DNA of 64,000 bases from Bacillota bacterium (GCA_023386265.1 JAEWKA010000008.1:124001-188000); one strand, 5' to 3'. Shown: positions 44,098-53,596, counted from the first letter of the stretch. Notes: generated from the sequence alone by a model not told the origin. Numbers and translations: made by a program.

Positions 44098-44395
44098 GGG
44101 CTTTCGGATAATTTGGCTCAAAGTGCATACGGAAAACGGGAAGAAGTTTCGGCTTAGCTTCCCTATTTCCCTTAATGTCTTTCGCGAGCTTTTTGACAGC
44201 TTTCTGGAGCTGATAGCTTTTATATCTCTCTTTGTCCCAAAATCCTTTGTTCCTAAAAACAGCATCCCAATCCACGCTGTTAAGGAAATCGTCGTGATGG
44301 TGATTGAGCTATTAGGCTCAATTACGGACGATGGTCCTTATGATTTGGTGAACGTCGATGCCGGTGGAGTAGAAGTTCATATTAAAATCAGATAA
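44087..44395 (+). CDS. Beta-domain paralogue of the preceding protein
   Basis: 102 residues, ATG at 44087, overlapping the previous stop by 11 bases. It reads IIWLKVHTENGKKFRLSFPISLNVF and ends in VEVHIKI, matching in order and length the beta domain of the preceding gene, but lacks the SHOCT helices and has a hydrophobic middle (ELIAFISLFVP). So it looks like a duplicated, diverged copy of that domain. Function unknown. Confidence 0.65.
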   Translation: MSNRGFRIIWLKVHTENGKKFRLSFPISLNVFRELFDSFLELIAFISLFVPKSFVPKNSIPIHAVKEIVVMVIELLGSITDDGPYDLVNVDAGGVEVHIKIR

Positions 44396-44417
44396 TTGCC
44401 GCAAAAAAGGAGGAACT

Positions 44418-44780
44418 ATGACTAAACCTGTTCTTAAATACTTATCATTTATACTTTCAATATATATAGTGTCATTGCTGATACACAGCGTATACATCGG
44501 AAACATCTTCTCACTACTCATCATGGGACTGGTCCTGTTGCTTGTCAATCTGGTGCTGAAGCCGATTTTGCTCCTGATTGCATTGCCGTTTAATATAATA
44601 ACCTTTGGCTTATTCAGCTTTGTTGTAAACGCTATTACAATAATGCTTGCGGCCGGACTGGTACCCGGAATCAGCATGGGAGGCTTCCTTAACTCCCTGC
44701 TCGCGTCACTTATTATTGTCATTTTTAACAATCTGCTGATTGACACACATAAGCCCAGTAATGGGCACAAGTATGAATAA
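44418..44780 (+). CDS. YvlD-like phage-holin-4_2 membrane protein
   Basis: 120 residues with four hydrophobic helices (ILSIYIVSLLIHSVYIG; LLIMGLVLLLVNLVL; FNIITFGLFSFVVNAITIMLAAGL; LLASLIIVIFNNLL). The pattern KPILLLIALPFNIITFGLFSFVVN is diagnostic for the YvlD/PF04020 family. Last gene of the DUF2089 operon; a stress-linked membrane protein in Bacillus, not a true phage holin. Start behind AGGAGG. Confidence 0.85.
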   Translation: MTKPVLKYLSFILSIYIVSLLIHSVYIGNIFSLLIMGLVLLLVNLVLKPILLLIALPFNIITFGLFSFVVNAITIMLAAGLVPGISMGGFLNSLLASLIIVIFNNLLIDTHKPSNGHKYE

Positions 44781-44800
44781 GCAGTGTACCGGCTATAAGG

Positions 44801-44899
44801 GAAGGTGATTTCTTGTGAAATCGCCTTCTCTTTGTTTATGTATACGCAAAAAACAACAAACCGTCCAAACCTTTAGGGCTGGACGGTTTGTTGTTTTTT
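44801..44899. terminator. Tandem terminators
   Basis: First hairpin 44802-44828 (GAAGGTGATTT/AAATCGCCTTC, one G-U pair). Second, with about 19-bp arms, 44848-44898, AACAAACCGTCCA/TGGACGGTTTGTT, with T runs on both strands. Confidence 0.9.
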
Positions 44900-45042
44900 T
44901 TATTGCGCATTTTGCAACGCGCCCTTCTTTTAATGAGGAAAAAGTAAGCATAATGCTGTGCGATTTTAGTTAAATCTTTTCGCAAATTGTCACAGGAATA
45001 ATTTATACTGCTTAATCTGCATGTCTAAGCTTTTATAATTTG

Positions 45043-46482
45043 TTATTCGCCGTCCGAACCTGAATAAGGAGAGGGAGCCGGTGCAATGCCGCGTTTCCAC
45101 TCGATCCAATTCACGAGGTAGAATGCTGCCACGCCGCAGGCACTGCCAAAGACAATCGGCAGGATTCCAAGATAGAAGCTGCCTCCGGACAGAATCTGCC
45201 AGTACACAACGCCTATGGTACCAATAATGATGGAAACAATTCCTGCGTTTTTGGTAGCTCTCCGAACGACAAGACCCAATCCATAGGCCGCGAACGGACC
45301 TGCGCTGCGTATTGCAAAAGCAAAAGTGTTCAAGGTGATGATATCAATCTTTAGAAGGGATATCATCATGGCAACCACTGCGAAAGCCACGTTGCATGAA
45401 CGGGTTAGGAAAATTATTCTCTTTTCTGTCACTTCTTTGGCGTGTTTTGTCTTCATCCAAAGGTCGTTAATGACTATTGTTGACATACACAGCAGATTGG
45501 AGTCGGCGCTGGACATTGTTGCAGAAATAATTGCAGCTGCTAGCAGACCAGTGATCACGGTAGGGGCATGAGTGCTGGTAACCTGCATCATTGCAGTGCT
45601 TCCTGCAATATTGGGGAGCTGATCTTTAACAGCAAGAGCGGCCAGGCCGAGGATTGTCGGGAATATTGACATTGCAGCCATCAGCACAGCGGCAAGCAGA
45701 GCTGAGTTTTTGGCTGTTTTTTCATCTTTGGCACTTTCAAAGCGGCTGACCATCTCAGGCCCGGATAGGAAGGTACAAAAATAGTTAAAGATATAGCCAG
45801 CAATGGTAATCAAGCCGATTTTTGTGAAGTCAAGCTGAGCAGGAGGCAAACTTGCGGAAATCTTATCCCATCCGCCGCATCCGTTTACAACAAATGGCGT
45901 GGCTATGGCTAAACCGACTAGAATAATAATGAACTGTACCATATCGGTGATCTGATCTGCAATCATACCGCCCATGGTCGTATAAATGATGATGACTAAT
46001 CCTGCTATGATTAGACTAACATTCATCGGAATTCCGGTCAATGTTGAAACGACTGAACCGGAAGCGGCAATCTGAGAAGCAGTTAGGCAGAAAAGCGCCA
46101 ATATGTTGAGGACAGCTGTGACTGACCCCATTGATCTTCCATAACGGCGTTCTACGACCTCAGGAATAGTAACAGCAAGGGTTTTTCGAATTTTAGGTGC
46201 AAAGTACGAAAGAGGAATCATTGCGACTGACGCAGCCAATACATACCAGCATGCGCTAAGTCCCCAATCGCCAAAAGCTTTGGCAGCCAATCCTGTGGTT
46301 GATCCTCCGCCAATATTGTTTGCAGAAAGCGAAAACGCCACCATGAAAAGGCCCATTCGACGTCCGGCTATCATGTAGTCTTTGCTGTCTTTTATAGCTA
46401 CTTTGCTGACAATAAAGCCAACAAGCAACATTCCTATCAAATAGCCAACTACGATAATAAGTGGAGCGGTTTGCACTTCCAT
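45043..46482 (-). CDS. Sodium:solute symporter (SSS family)
   Basis: 479 residues; the ATG at 46482 has GGAGGTATTTT ahead, a much better site than an ATG 81 bases upstream. About 13 membrane helices; GGSTTGLAAKAFGDWGLSACWY near the N-terminus and SATMSSADSNLLCMSTIVINDL near the middle are SSS signatures. The substrate is not evident; SSS members carry sugars, amino acids or organic acids with Na+. Its promoter carries a match to the sites around the dhaL operon, so it may supply the substrate of that pathway. The charged C-terminal tail is short. Confidence 0.9.
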   Translation of the reverse strand: MEVQTAPLIIVVGYLIGMLLVGFIVSKVAIKDSKDYMIAGRRMGLFMVAFSLSANNIGGGSTTGLAAKAFGDWGLSACWYVLAASVAMIPLSYFAPKIRKTLAVTIPEVVERRYGRSMGSVTAVLNILALFCLTASQIAASGSVVSTLTGIPMNVSLIIAGLVIIIYTTMGGMIADQITDMVQFIIILVGLAIATPFVVNGCGGWDKISASLPPAQLDFTKIGLITIAGYIFNYFCTFLSGPEMVSRFESAKDEKTAKNSALLAAVLMAAMSIFPTILGLAALAVKDQLPNIAGSTAMMQVTSTHAPTVITGLLAAAIISATMSSADSNLLCMSTIVINDLWMKTKHAKEVTEKRIIFLTRSCNVAFAVVAMMISLLKIDIITLNTFAFAIRSAGPFAAYGLGLVVRRATKNAGIVSIIIGTIGVVYWQILSGGSFYLGILPIVFGSACGVAAFYLVNWIEWKRGIAPAPSPYSGSDGE

Positions 46483-46533
46483 AAAATACCTCCATATTTC
46501 TGTAAATACATATAAACCCGTAGAACCACGATC

Positions 46534-46549
46534 GGTTATTATAGTAACC
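46534..46549. promoter_or_regulatory. Candidate SorC operator at the symporter promoter
   Basis: GGTTAT-TATA-GTAACC on the plus strand; read on the minus strand it contains TATAAT, so the operator overlaps the likely -10. One mismatch from the perfect dhaL site outside the N4 spacer. Confidence 0.5.
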
Positions 46550-47075
46550 GGAATATATAACAAGTATTCATCGGGAAAATGCTCGCTAAAAATTGCTAAA
46601 GTAAGGAACTATTGATATCTCAGTTTTTTTGCAATCGTTTATGTCGGCGTTGACAAAAACGAATTTTACTATAAAGAAGCGAGTATTGAAAAAAATAAAT
46701 ATAGTTTGACATGTTATTCTTGAATCTATGTACAGTAAGTTATATCATTAGAAAGCGTAGCATAAATTGCCTTATTCTGATTAGGCGTGTTATGCTGATT
46801 TATGGCAATATCAGTGTAGGATGCAATTTTGTGGAATGATTCATTTGTAACTATTTTTGATGCCCTCGCAAACAGCATCGGCGGCCTGTGACGTAAAAAT
46901 CACGAGCCGCCGTTTTGCTGGTATTCTAAAAAAACCCAGTATTCAAGGGCTTTTGCGGTGTTTAGGCAAAACATAAGGACCCGACCATTGTATCAACAGT
47001 CAAGTCCTTATATGTCACACACGGCCGAAATAGATATCATTGCATTTTAGAAGGTTGCTGAGGGGATTTGAACTT
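46550..47075. other. Intergenic region at the island's left edge
   Basis: No gene. A hairpin GGCGGC ... GCCGCC (46880-46911) with inner GTGA/TCAC pairing is followed by TTTT. On the minus strand, 47053-47073 reads GTTCAAATCCCCTCAGCAACC, resembling the T-arm and acceptor 3' end of a tRNA, but the matching 5' parts are absent. Confidence 0.4.
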
Positions 47076-47156
47076 CTACCCTTCACTGACTTCCATGCCA
47101 CCGTATTTGCTCTTCCAGCGGTAAAATGTCTGTTCGGTAATCCGTCCTTTTTTGCA
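47076..47156 (-). pseudogene. IS3-family OrfA remnant
   Basis: A 26-codon fragment reads CKKGRITEQTFYRWKSKYGG then MEVSEG and stops. The phrase EQTFYRWKxKYGGMEVS is typical of the IS3-group OrfA helix-turn-helix region. Both ends are missing, so the element is dead. Confidence 0.7.
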
Positions 47157-47239
47157 TATTGGCTAATTAAGTTATTTCCAAGCCCTTGAAAGACGACTTG
47201 TTTCAAGGTGTTCGTGGCTAATACGCAGCTCTAAAAAGC
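47139..47239. repeat. Direct repeat copy A flanking the SLH island
   Basis: About 100 bases, AATCCGTCCTTTT ... ATTGGCTAATT ... CTAAAAAG, about 80% identical by eye to 55955-56063 in the same orientation. Contains the perfect inverted repeat CCTTGAAA/TTTCAAGG and two GGCTAAT words. Confidence 0.75.
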
Positions 47240-47473
47240 GTATTATTCAGTATCGATTATAACCTTACTGTCCTCATCTTTTGAATAGTCCAAGAAGTGA
47301 TTGTGCTTCATCATAACTTCTCCATTTTGAAAGCGATATAATTTGCCCCCACTTCACATTGGTGGTTTTGTCGTCCAAACTGTATGGTACTGAAAATCAT
47401 ATACCGCATTGAATCCTTTTCCAAACTCACCACTCCCCCAACCTTGTTATATCAGATAAGACTTAACTAACAG
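47240..47473. other. Spacer with tiny ORFs only
   Basis: On the minus strand two very short overlapping frames occur (39 and 23 codons, the second reading MMKHNHFLDYSKDEDSKVII). They have no known relatives that I recognise and are probably decayed coding sequence. Confidence 0.35.
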
Positions 47474-47507
47474 AACAAGCAGGAGGCACCATGTCCCCCT
47501 GCTTGTT
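47474..47507 (-). terminator. Terminator of the giant SLH gene
   Basis: Arms AACAAGCAGG/CCTGCTTGTT downstream of the stop codon at 47535; only moderately T-rich. Confidence 0.6.
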
Positions 47508-47534
47508 TGTTTCATTGGATATTATCCTTTTGCT

Positions 47535-50500
47535 TTATGCTTTTTTGCCAAACTTGTCATCAAATCGCATGAGGATGGTAGCGACTTCTGCACGAGTTGC
47601 CTCGCCTGTGGGGTCAAGGACGCTGTCACCCTTGCCGGCTAACAAGCCATTTCCAACCGCCCAACTTATAGCATTTTTGGCATAATCAGAGGTTTCTTTG
47701 CCGTCCGCAAATTTTTCTAAAGAGGTTGTCTTGTTCAGATCATATTTTTTAAACTCTGCGTAACGGTAAAGAATCGACGCCAACTGCTCACGGGTGATGT
47801 TATCCTCGGGTCCATATAGACTTTTGTCGTAACCTTTAACAATGCCGTTCTTGAAGCCCCATCCAATCGCATTGGCATAATAGCTGTCAGCCGCCACATC
47901 CGAGAATGTAGCCTTTTCGAATCCTGTCGGACCACCCTCCATACGAAACAGGACGGTAACAATCATGCCGCGAGTGGTGGCGGTATCGGGTTCAAATGCG
48001 TACGTTTCGGCACCATTCATCAAATTGTTTTCATATACATACTTTACCGCATCGTGGAACCAACTGTCATTAGTCACGTCAGCAAAGGGGTTCCATGGTA
48101 GCTTGCCGTCCGCCTGTTTGAAGGTTACGGTGATGGTAACCTTACCGCTAGGTTGGACATAGCTGTAGGTGTTGTTTCCGTTATCTTCAACTTTCAGCTT
48201 GTTACCCATGCTATCTGTTACCGTGACCGTATCCACCTTGTATCCCTTGTCTGGTATCGCGGTGATTGTAACCTTGTTGTTGGGAGATGGTTTTTCGGGA
48301 GCAACTGTAACCTTTCCGTGGTCTGATGGCGCAAGCACAGCATTGTTCTCGCTGCTGCTTTCTCCGCCACCACTGTACGTTGTATATGCGATGGCATAGG
48401 TAGAAAAGTTCTTGCAATAAACAGTCAAGGTGGTTTTGTCGCTGTTGACTTTAATGTATTCGCCGTCCGCATTGGGGTTGGTTGTAATGGTATCTAATTT
48501 GCCGTCATGGAGTCGGCAGACTGTATAGTCAGACTTTCCCTGAAGCTCGCCAGGGAGCTGGATGACAGTCTCCAACAGGACGTTGGAAACGGGCACATTT
48601 GTTGTTGTAGTAATTCCTGCAAAGGAGGTCACCGTTTTTTCCAGCTTAAGATCCAGAAAAAGAGCAACCGTCCCGTTTGCCTTTTGAGCGATCTTTGATT
48701 GATCTTCATCGTTTTTATCACCAGTTAAAAGCTTAGCGGTGAGTTTAATTTCAACGCTGCCTCCATTGGTTACAACCGCTTTATCCGCTGCGGTATAAAC
48801 TGAGTTATCTTTCTCAGCGAAGGTCTTTTCAAGGTTGCCAACAACGATGGCAGGTGAGCCGGATGCCACCTGAACTACCGAGTTGGTTTTCCCTATGGGC
48901 AAGGTGATGTTTTTACCTGAGACATCGGCTGCGACGATGTCCACCTTTGTTGTCTGCGTCACGCCGTTTTTGGAAACCACGAGATTGTACATACCGGGAG
49001 CCACGTTGGCAAAGCTATATTTGCCTGTTCCATCGGTGACAGTCTCCGCAATCTGTCGGCTGCCCAGCATCAGGGTCACAACCGCGTCTGCAGCTGGATT
49101 GCCGTTCTGATCAACAACGCCGCTAATGGTGAAGGTGCTCTTTATCCAAAAGGCGGTGAGGGTGATGTTAGATGAGGGCTGTTCCAGAACCTCTCCCGGC
49201 TGATAGGTCTTGCCATTATACTGCCAACCTCCAAAAACGGAGTCAGTCTTTGTAAACGCACATACCGGCAGGGCTCGCGCAGTCCCAGCCTGTGCGGCGG
49301 TCATAGATGTCATGGAGCCGGAACCACCCTCACCAGACGCAAAGGACAGCTTGAAGGTGGCGGGCGCTGTGTCCTTATAGATATTCAGCACACCGATTTT
49401 CCGCGCCGTGCCATCGGTACCGTCGACGTGGCGATAATTTGTGTTTGTGAATTCGGCGTAAATGTCATAGCTACCCATGTCGGTTGGTGTTTCCACTTTC
49501 TTACCGTCCTTGCGGTAGGTAACGGTAAATCCCGTAAAGGAAACGCTGTTTGCCGTGGCAGTCACAGTGGCGATTTTAGCCAACCCGTCATGCTTTACCA
49601 TATCATCGCTCACAGTGAAGGTCACAGGAGCTTTCTGAATAACCAATGTGCCCGAGGGATTCGTGAGCTTGTAGTTGGCAGCGCGCGTGCCGGTCAAATC
49701 TGCCGTGACGTTGTGTAATCCCACATTTTTCTGCTCACCGCCCGAAATCTGTGCTGAAACGTTTCCGATGTCCACACTCTCCACACCCGTCAGGGCGAAA
49801 GAGGCGGCTCTGGTAGTCCCATCATAGACATGGTGTAGGTTTTTCCATAAAGCTGTAATGGACTTCTTCCCTATGGTCAGCGTGCCAACCTTGAACGTGC
49901 GAACCGATTCTTCTTGTCCTTCAAATTTTAGGTTATTGTCGCTGATGGTTACGATCACGTCGTAGCTACCAGCATCGGTCTTGTCTGCAGTGCCACTCGC
50001 ATCACCGCTTTTTTGGTAGCTTACACTGAAATCGCCTGCTGCGATGGCGGGAGTCTGTCCCGCTGTCTGTGTAACAGTGGCGGTTTTGCTTCCTCCATCG
50101 TAGGTGTAGCTATTGCCGCTTACCACAAAGGTTACGGGAGCCTTCGCGATGGCGTAGCTCAGTGTGTTGACAGCAGGAAGCTTGTAGTTTGGATTGCTCA
50201 GTGTCGTTGCCGTAGCTATGTAATTTCCTGCATCGGTCTTGTTGCCTTCTGTAACAGTTGCGGTACAGGCGTCCGCGCCCACCAGTCCGGTGGCTGTGGC
50301 GGTTACGTTCACATTACTACCAGAGTAGACAAGATTTTCATGGCCGCTCCACGTAAGACCAACTTCCTTCTGGTCAACTGTTAGCATAATCTTGCCGGTA
50401 GTGACAACGTTGTAGTTAAGTGAATCCGTTGGGGTGAAAGTCAGAGCATAATCTGTTACACCGCTGTCCGAGACGGATGGCATGGTGTCGGGTACCGTCC

Positions 50501-53372
50501 AAGCAAATGTGCCAGGCACATTAGTGCCCGGAACGCCGTTATATGTAGTACTGGCAGCGCCGCCTGTTAATGCACTGACGGAAAGCTTTTGACCATAAGT
50601 AATCGCGGAAGCCGTGGGCAGGCTTAACGCCGGCATTGCCTTGGCAACCGTGACTGGCACCGTATGCTCCACTGGGGCATAGTTGGTGTCAGTAGGCGTA
50701 AATACAACGGTGTATCCAGAGTTTGTAACAGTTGGGACGGAGGTGCCGTCTTTCCAAGTATAGGAGCCCTTTGTTGCTTGGTCTCCCCCGCTTAGCGTGC
50801 TATCACTAAGTTTCTGTCCGTAGGTTAGATTTGCCGCTGTGGGCCATGTCATACTTGCAGCCTGTGGATACGTTGTTTCGTTAATCGTGAGCGTGCCGAC
50901 CTTACTAGCAGCGTCTGCGGTGGAAGCGTGCTTAAAGTTGGGGTCGCTGATTGTTACAACAACATCATAGCTCCCCTTGTTCGTTGGACCAGCAACAGCT
51001 GATCCGCTCTGTGCATAGGAAACGGCATAGCCATTTACGGGGATTTTCAACACTTCCGTGGAAGTCTGTGCGACGGTGGCTGACCTTGCTCCGGCGTTGT
51101 AATCCAGATTGTTGTTCGTTACTACAAAGGTCACTGGGGCCTTGGCGATACTCCACTCTATGGATTGATCGGCGCTGCTCGGCGTGGAAATATTCCACTC
51201 ATAGTTGGCTTGGTCTACTAACGTGGCCGTCGCCGTGTGGCCACCGGCGTTCGTGGCTTTGCCGTTCAACACGGTGTAGCGTGGGTCTGCCGATGCTACA
51301 CCGCTTTGTTCACTGCTGTTGTACACAAGGCCCGTTGCCGCTGTAGGCAGGGTCACCTTTGCCTTGGCGATGGTGAATTCCGCTGTGGCAGTGCACTGGT
51401 TATAGTTTTCAGCCGCCGCAAAGGTTGCGGTTACGGTATAGTCGCCTGCGTTTGTGGGTTTTGTGGCTGTCTCAGTGTAGGTCGTACCGTTTCTGCCCTT
51501 GTATTGATAGGTCACGCTAGCTGTTCCGTTGGTGGAGCTGGTGGGCACAGGATTACTTGCCGTCACGCCATACGTCCAGCCAGCCATGGTGACGCTGCCA
51601 CTTCCGCTCTCCTTGTTTACCGTTACGGCAAAGGTTTTGTCGGCAGATGCGGTTTTGCTTGTATCGGCCTTGTTGGTGGCAGTAACGCGCACCGTATAAT
51701 TGTGGTTGCCTGCGGTAAGTGCTGTAGGAGCGGTGTAGGTGTCTGTGGTTGCGCTTGCGATTGCCGTGCCTTGGGCAGTGGAGCCTGCATACCACGTATA
51801 GGTGTAATCAAAGTTGGTGGTATCAGGACTTGTCACAGAAACCTTCATGCTCGGGGCGGTCGTGTAGCCGAAGGTTACGGCGGGTGGGTTGGTGCCGGTA
51901 AGCGTTGGCACCGTGGCTTCCTTTAGTTTTCCGTTGGCGATCAAGCTGGTTTGTTCAGTTACCGTGAATGAGCGGCTTTGTGTGGTATTATTATCGCTCC
52001 ACTTGTCCCATTCATAGCCTGCAAGGAGCGTTGCGTTAATGTTGGCAGATTTGCCATTTAGATAGATTCCAACCCCCGAAACGGAAGCAATGCCTGTACC
52101 TTTGGCCAAAGAAAGGGAATAATAATTTAATGTGGCGGCGTTCGTGGCACTTTGCACGTACAAACCGGTATAGGTATCCGGTGTGCCTTTCTCCCAAATA
52201 AAGTAGGTATTTGCAGGGACAAGGTTGCTAAACGCATATACACCATTTGAATTTGAAGTTGCGGTGATTCCGCCATTCGCTAAATAAGTAGTAGACAGGT
52301 TTATTACGGGTGCACCGCTTGTCCACTGGCTACCATCCTTATTCACCGTTACGGTTGCGTCATAGGTCGGCGGCGTCCAAGCCGTACTGAACACAGGGTA
52401 AGACGCAGAGGATGTCCACGTTTTAAGATCTGTGCTTGCTAACTCGTTTACCCTAGCGTTAAGTGCTCCAACGAGAGAGGAGTAACTTGTCCCACCGATA
52501 GTTACATGTGAAGCAAGGGCGTCTGTGCCTGTAAAGCTGGAAATGTTATTTGCGGTTCCGCCACCTTCAATACCGACCGATGCCGAGCCGGAGCGCCAAT
52601 AGCAATTTGATGCTGTCGCCCCCAAGTTATCTCCGACAATTGCACCGACCTTCGCGTTAGAACCGCTGACAGATCCTGTGGAGTAACAGTTTGTTACTTC
52701 ACCTCCCATAGTATGTCCCACAATACCGCCGACACTGTCTCCAGTCTTTCCCGTTACAGATACGTTTGCCATTGAATAGCAGTTTCGCACCGTTCTCCAA
52801 TGTCTGCCTGTAATACCACCAACCCAAACGTTTCCGGCATTACTTGTAGCGCTAATGGTGCCGGCAACAGAGCAGTTTTCAATAGTTCCGTAATTATAAC
52901 CAGCAATAGCTCCTATCGCAGTATTGTAGTTTATATTTGTTGCAGTTATTACGACATTGGTTAATGTAATATTTCGAACCACTCCCGCCGCCGGCCAGAT
53001 GGTACCGAACAATCCGAAATCACCATCTTCTCTATTTTGTGTTAAGTTCGAGATAGTATATCCCCCGCCGTCAAAGATGCCTCCAAAATTTGCAACTCCA
53101 CTGCCAATTGGAACCCAGTTGTTATAACTTGACAAATCAATGTTGTTTATTATCTTATAGCTCGCGGTATTCCAACCAGCAACATTGTTGTTGACCTGCT
53201 GCGCCACATAGGCGAGTTGGTCGGCGGTTGTGATAATGTAAGGATTTGAGGAAGTGCCATCGCCTGTTATACCGCTACCGTCTGGCGCTGCCATTGCGGG
53301 CTGTGCAAGGCCGGGCAGCAGGGTCATCACCATGCATGCCGTCAGCAGAATGCTAATAATTCTTTTTTTCAT
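47535..53372 (-). CDS. Giant SLH adhesin with GLUG, MBG-like and InlB-type repeats
   Basis: 1,945 residues; the ATG at 53372 follows GGGGGAGATAAAG. In order: signal peptide (MKKRIISILLTACMVMTLLPG ... AMAA); a beta-helix N-domain with GLUG repeats (VGGITGRHW, VGGIVGHTMGG, VGAIVGDNLG); a long stalk of MBG-type domains, including three similar copies starting KAPVTFVV or KAPVTFTV and ending near GTLTI/GVLNI; an InlB-type B-repeat (GGWQYNGKTYQPGEVL); a carboxypeptidase-regulatory-like fold (GVVDQNGNPAADAVVTL); a second InlB-like domain (GYKVDTVTVTD); and three SLH domains anchoring it to wall polymers. It is a surface adhesin. It is preceded by a 68-residue protein and a two-component system that probably control it. 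Confidence 0.9.
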   Translation of the reverse strand: MKKRIISILLTACMVMTLLPGLAQPAMAAPDGSGITGDGTSSNPYIITTADQLAYVAQQVNNNVAGWNTASYKIINNIDLSSYNNWVPIGSGVANFGGIFDGGGYTISNLTQNREDGDFGLFGTIWPAAGVVRNITLTNVVITATNINYNTAIGAIAGYNYGTIENCSVAGTISATSNAGNVWVGGITGRHWRTVRNCYSMANVSVTGKTGDSVGGIVGHTMGGEVTNCYSTGSVSGSNAKVGAIVGDNLGATASNCYWRSGSASVGIEGGGTANNISSFTGTDALASHVTIGGTSYSSLVGALNARVNELASTDLKTWTSSASYPVFSTAWTPPTYDATVTVNKDGSQWTSGAPVINLSTTYLANGGITATSNSNGVYAFSNLVPANTYFIWEKGTPDTYTGLYVQSATNAATLNYYSLSLAKGTGIASVSGVGIYLNGKSANINATLLAGYEWDKWSDNNTTQSRSFTVTEQTSLIANGKLKEATVPTLTGTNPPAVTFGYTTAPSMKVSVTSPDTTNFDYTYTWYAGSTAQGTAIASATTDTYTAPTALTAGNHNYTVRVTATNKADTSKTASADKTFAVTVNKESGSGSVTMAGWTYGVTASNPVPTSSTNGTASVTYQYKGRNGTTYTETATKPTNAGDYTVTATFAAAENYNQCTATAEFTIAKAKVTLPTAATGLVYNSSEQSGVASADPRYTVLNGKATNAGGHTATATLVDQANYEWNISTPSSADQSIEWSIAKAPVTFVVTNNNLDYNAGARSATVAQTSTEVLKIPVNGYAVSYAQSGSAVAGPTNKGSYDVVVTISDPNFKHASTADAASKVGTLTINETTYPQAASMTWPTAANLTYGQKLSDSTLSGGDQATKGSYTWKDGTSVPTVTNSGYTVVFTPTDTNYAPVEHTVPVTVAKAMPALSLPTASAITYGQKLSVSALTGGAASTTYNGVPGTNVPGTFAWTVPDTMPSVSDSGVTDYALTFTPTDSLNYNVVTTGKIMLTVDQKEVGLTWSGHENLVYSGSNVNVTATATGLVGADACTATVTEGNKTDAGNYIATATTLSNPNYKLPAVNTLSYAIAKAPVTFVVSGNSYTYDGGSKTATVTQTAGQTPAIAAGDFSVSYQKSGDASGTADKTDAGSYDVIVTISDNNLKFEGQEESVRTFKVGTLTIGKKSITALWKNLHHVYDGTTRAASFALTGVESVDIGNVSAQISGGEQKNVGLHNVTADLTGTRAANYKLTNPSGTLVIQKAPVTFTVSDDMVKHDGLAKIATVTATANSVSFTGFTVTYRKDGKKVETPTDMGSYDIYAEFTNTNYRHVDGTDGTARKIGVLNIYKDTAPATFKLSFASGEGGSGSMTSMTAAQAGTARALPVCAFTKTDSVFGGWQYNGKTYQPGEVLEQPSSNITLTAFWIKSTFTISGVVDQNGNPAADAVVTLMLGSRQIAETVTDGTGKYSFANVAPGMYNLVVSKNGVTQTTKVDIVAADVSGKNITLPIGKTNSVVQVASGSPAIVVGNLEKTFAEKDNSVYTAADKAVVTNGGSVEIKLTAKLLTGDKNDEDQSKIAQKANGTVALFLDLKLEKTVTSFAGITTTTNVPVSNVLLETVIQLPGELQGKSDYTVCRLHDGKLDTITTNPNADGEYIKVNSDKTTLTVYCKNFSTYAIAYTTYSGGGESSSENNAVLAPSDHGKVTVAPEKPSPNNKVTITAIPDKGYKVDTVTVTDSMGNKLKVEDNGNNTYSYVQPSGKVTITVTFKQADGKLPWNPFADVTNDSWFHDAVKYVYENNLMNGAETYAFEPDTATTRGMIVTVLFRMEGGPTGFEKATFSDVAADSYYANAIGWGFKNGIVKGYDKSLYGPEDNITREQLASILYRYAEFKKYDLNKTTSLEKFADGKETSDYAKNAISWAVGNGLLAGKGDSVLDPTGEATRAEVATILMRFDDKFGKKA

Positions 53373-53389
53373 CTTTATCTCCCCCTCGC

Positions 53390-53596
53390 TCATTTCTTAT
53401 AGTTACAAAAGCCCTGTGTTGGCAAGTCCTTGCCCTCTTTGTCAAAGTTCCCAAAGGCGCAGTACCAGCACTCCCTTAGCTTCACCAAAGAGTCCTCTCG
53501 CTGCCTGAAAAAGGCACAGCCATCCCGTGGCTTTACGCAAATAGCGGCAAGTCGCCGTTCCACATCGCTGGTATGGTCGGTTAAGATACTATCCAT
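53390..53596 (-). CDS. 68-residue cysteine-containing protein
   Basis: ATG behind a strong GAGGGAGGGG. Its TGA overlaps an ATG (53393) in the frame of the giant adhesin, so the two may be translationally coupled. The sequence has four Cys: AAICVKPRDGC, RECWYC region and GFCNYKK, spaced like a small zinc or redox site. No membrane segment or signal. I do not recognise a family. It lies between the two-component system and the adhesin and may be a regulatory partner. Confidence 0.65.
   Translation of the reverse strand: MDSILTDHTSDVERRLAAICVKPRDGCAFFRQREDSLVKLRECWYCAFGNFDKEGKDLPTQGFCNYKK

Noticed and set aside
44418..44780. Prophage holin
   Set aside because: The Pfam name of the family contains 'phage holin', but the protein is YvlD-like and is in a chromosomal stress-type operon with no phage genes around.
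47053..47073. tRNA gene suggested by GTTCAAATCCCCTCAGCAACC
   Set aside because: Only a T-loop and acceptor-like 3' end; the T-stem does not pair with the upstream bases and no anticodon or D-arm exists. At most an old integration scar.
48900..53300. CRISPR-like repetition within the giant SLH gene
   Set aside because: The repeats are diverged protein-coding MBG-type domains in one continuous frame, not short identical repeats with spacers.
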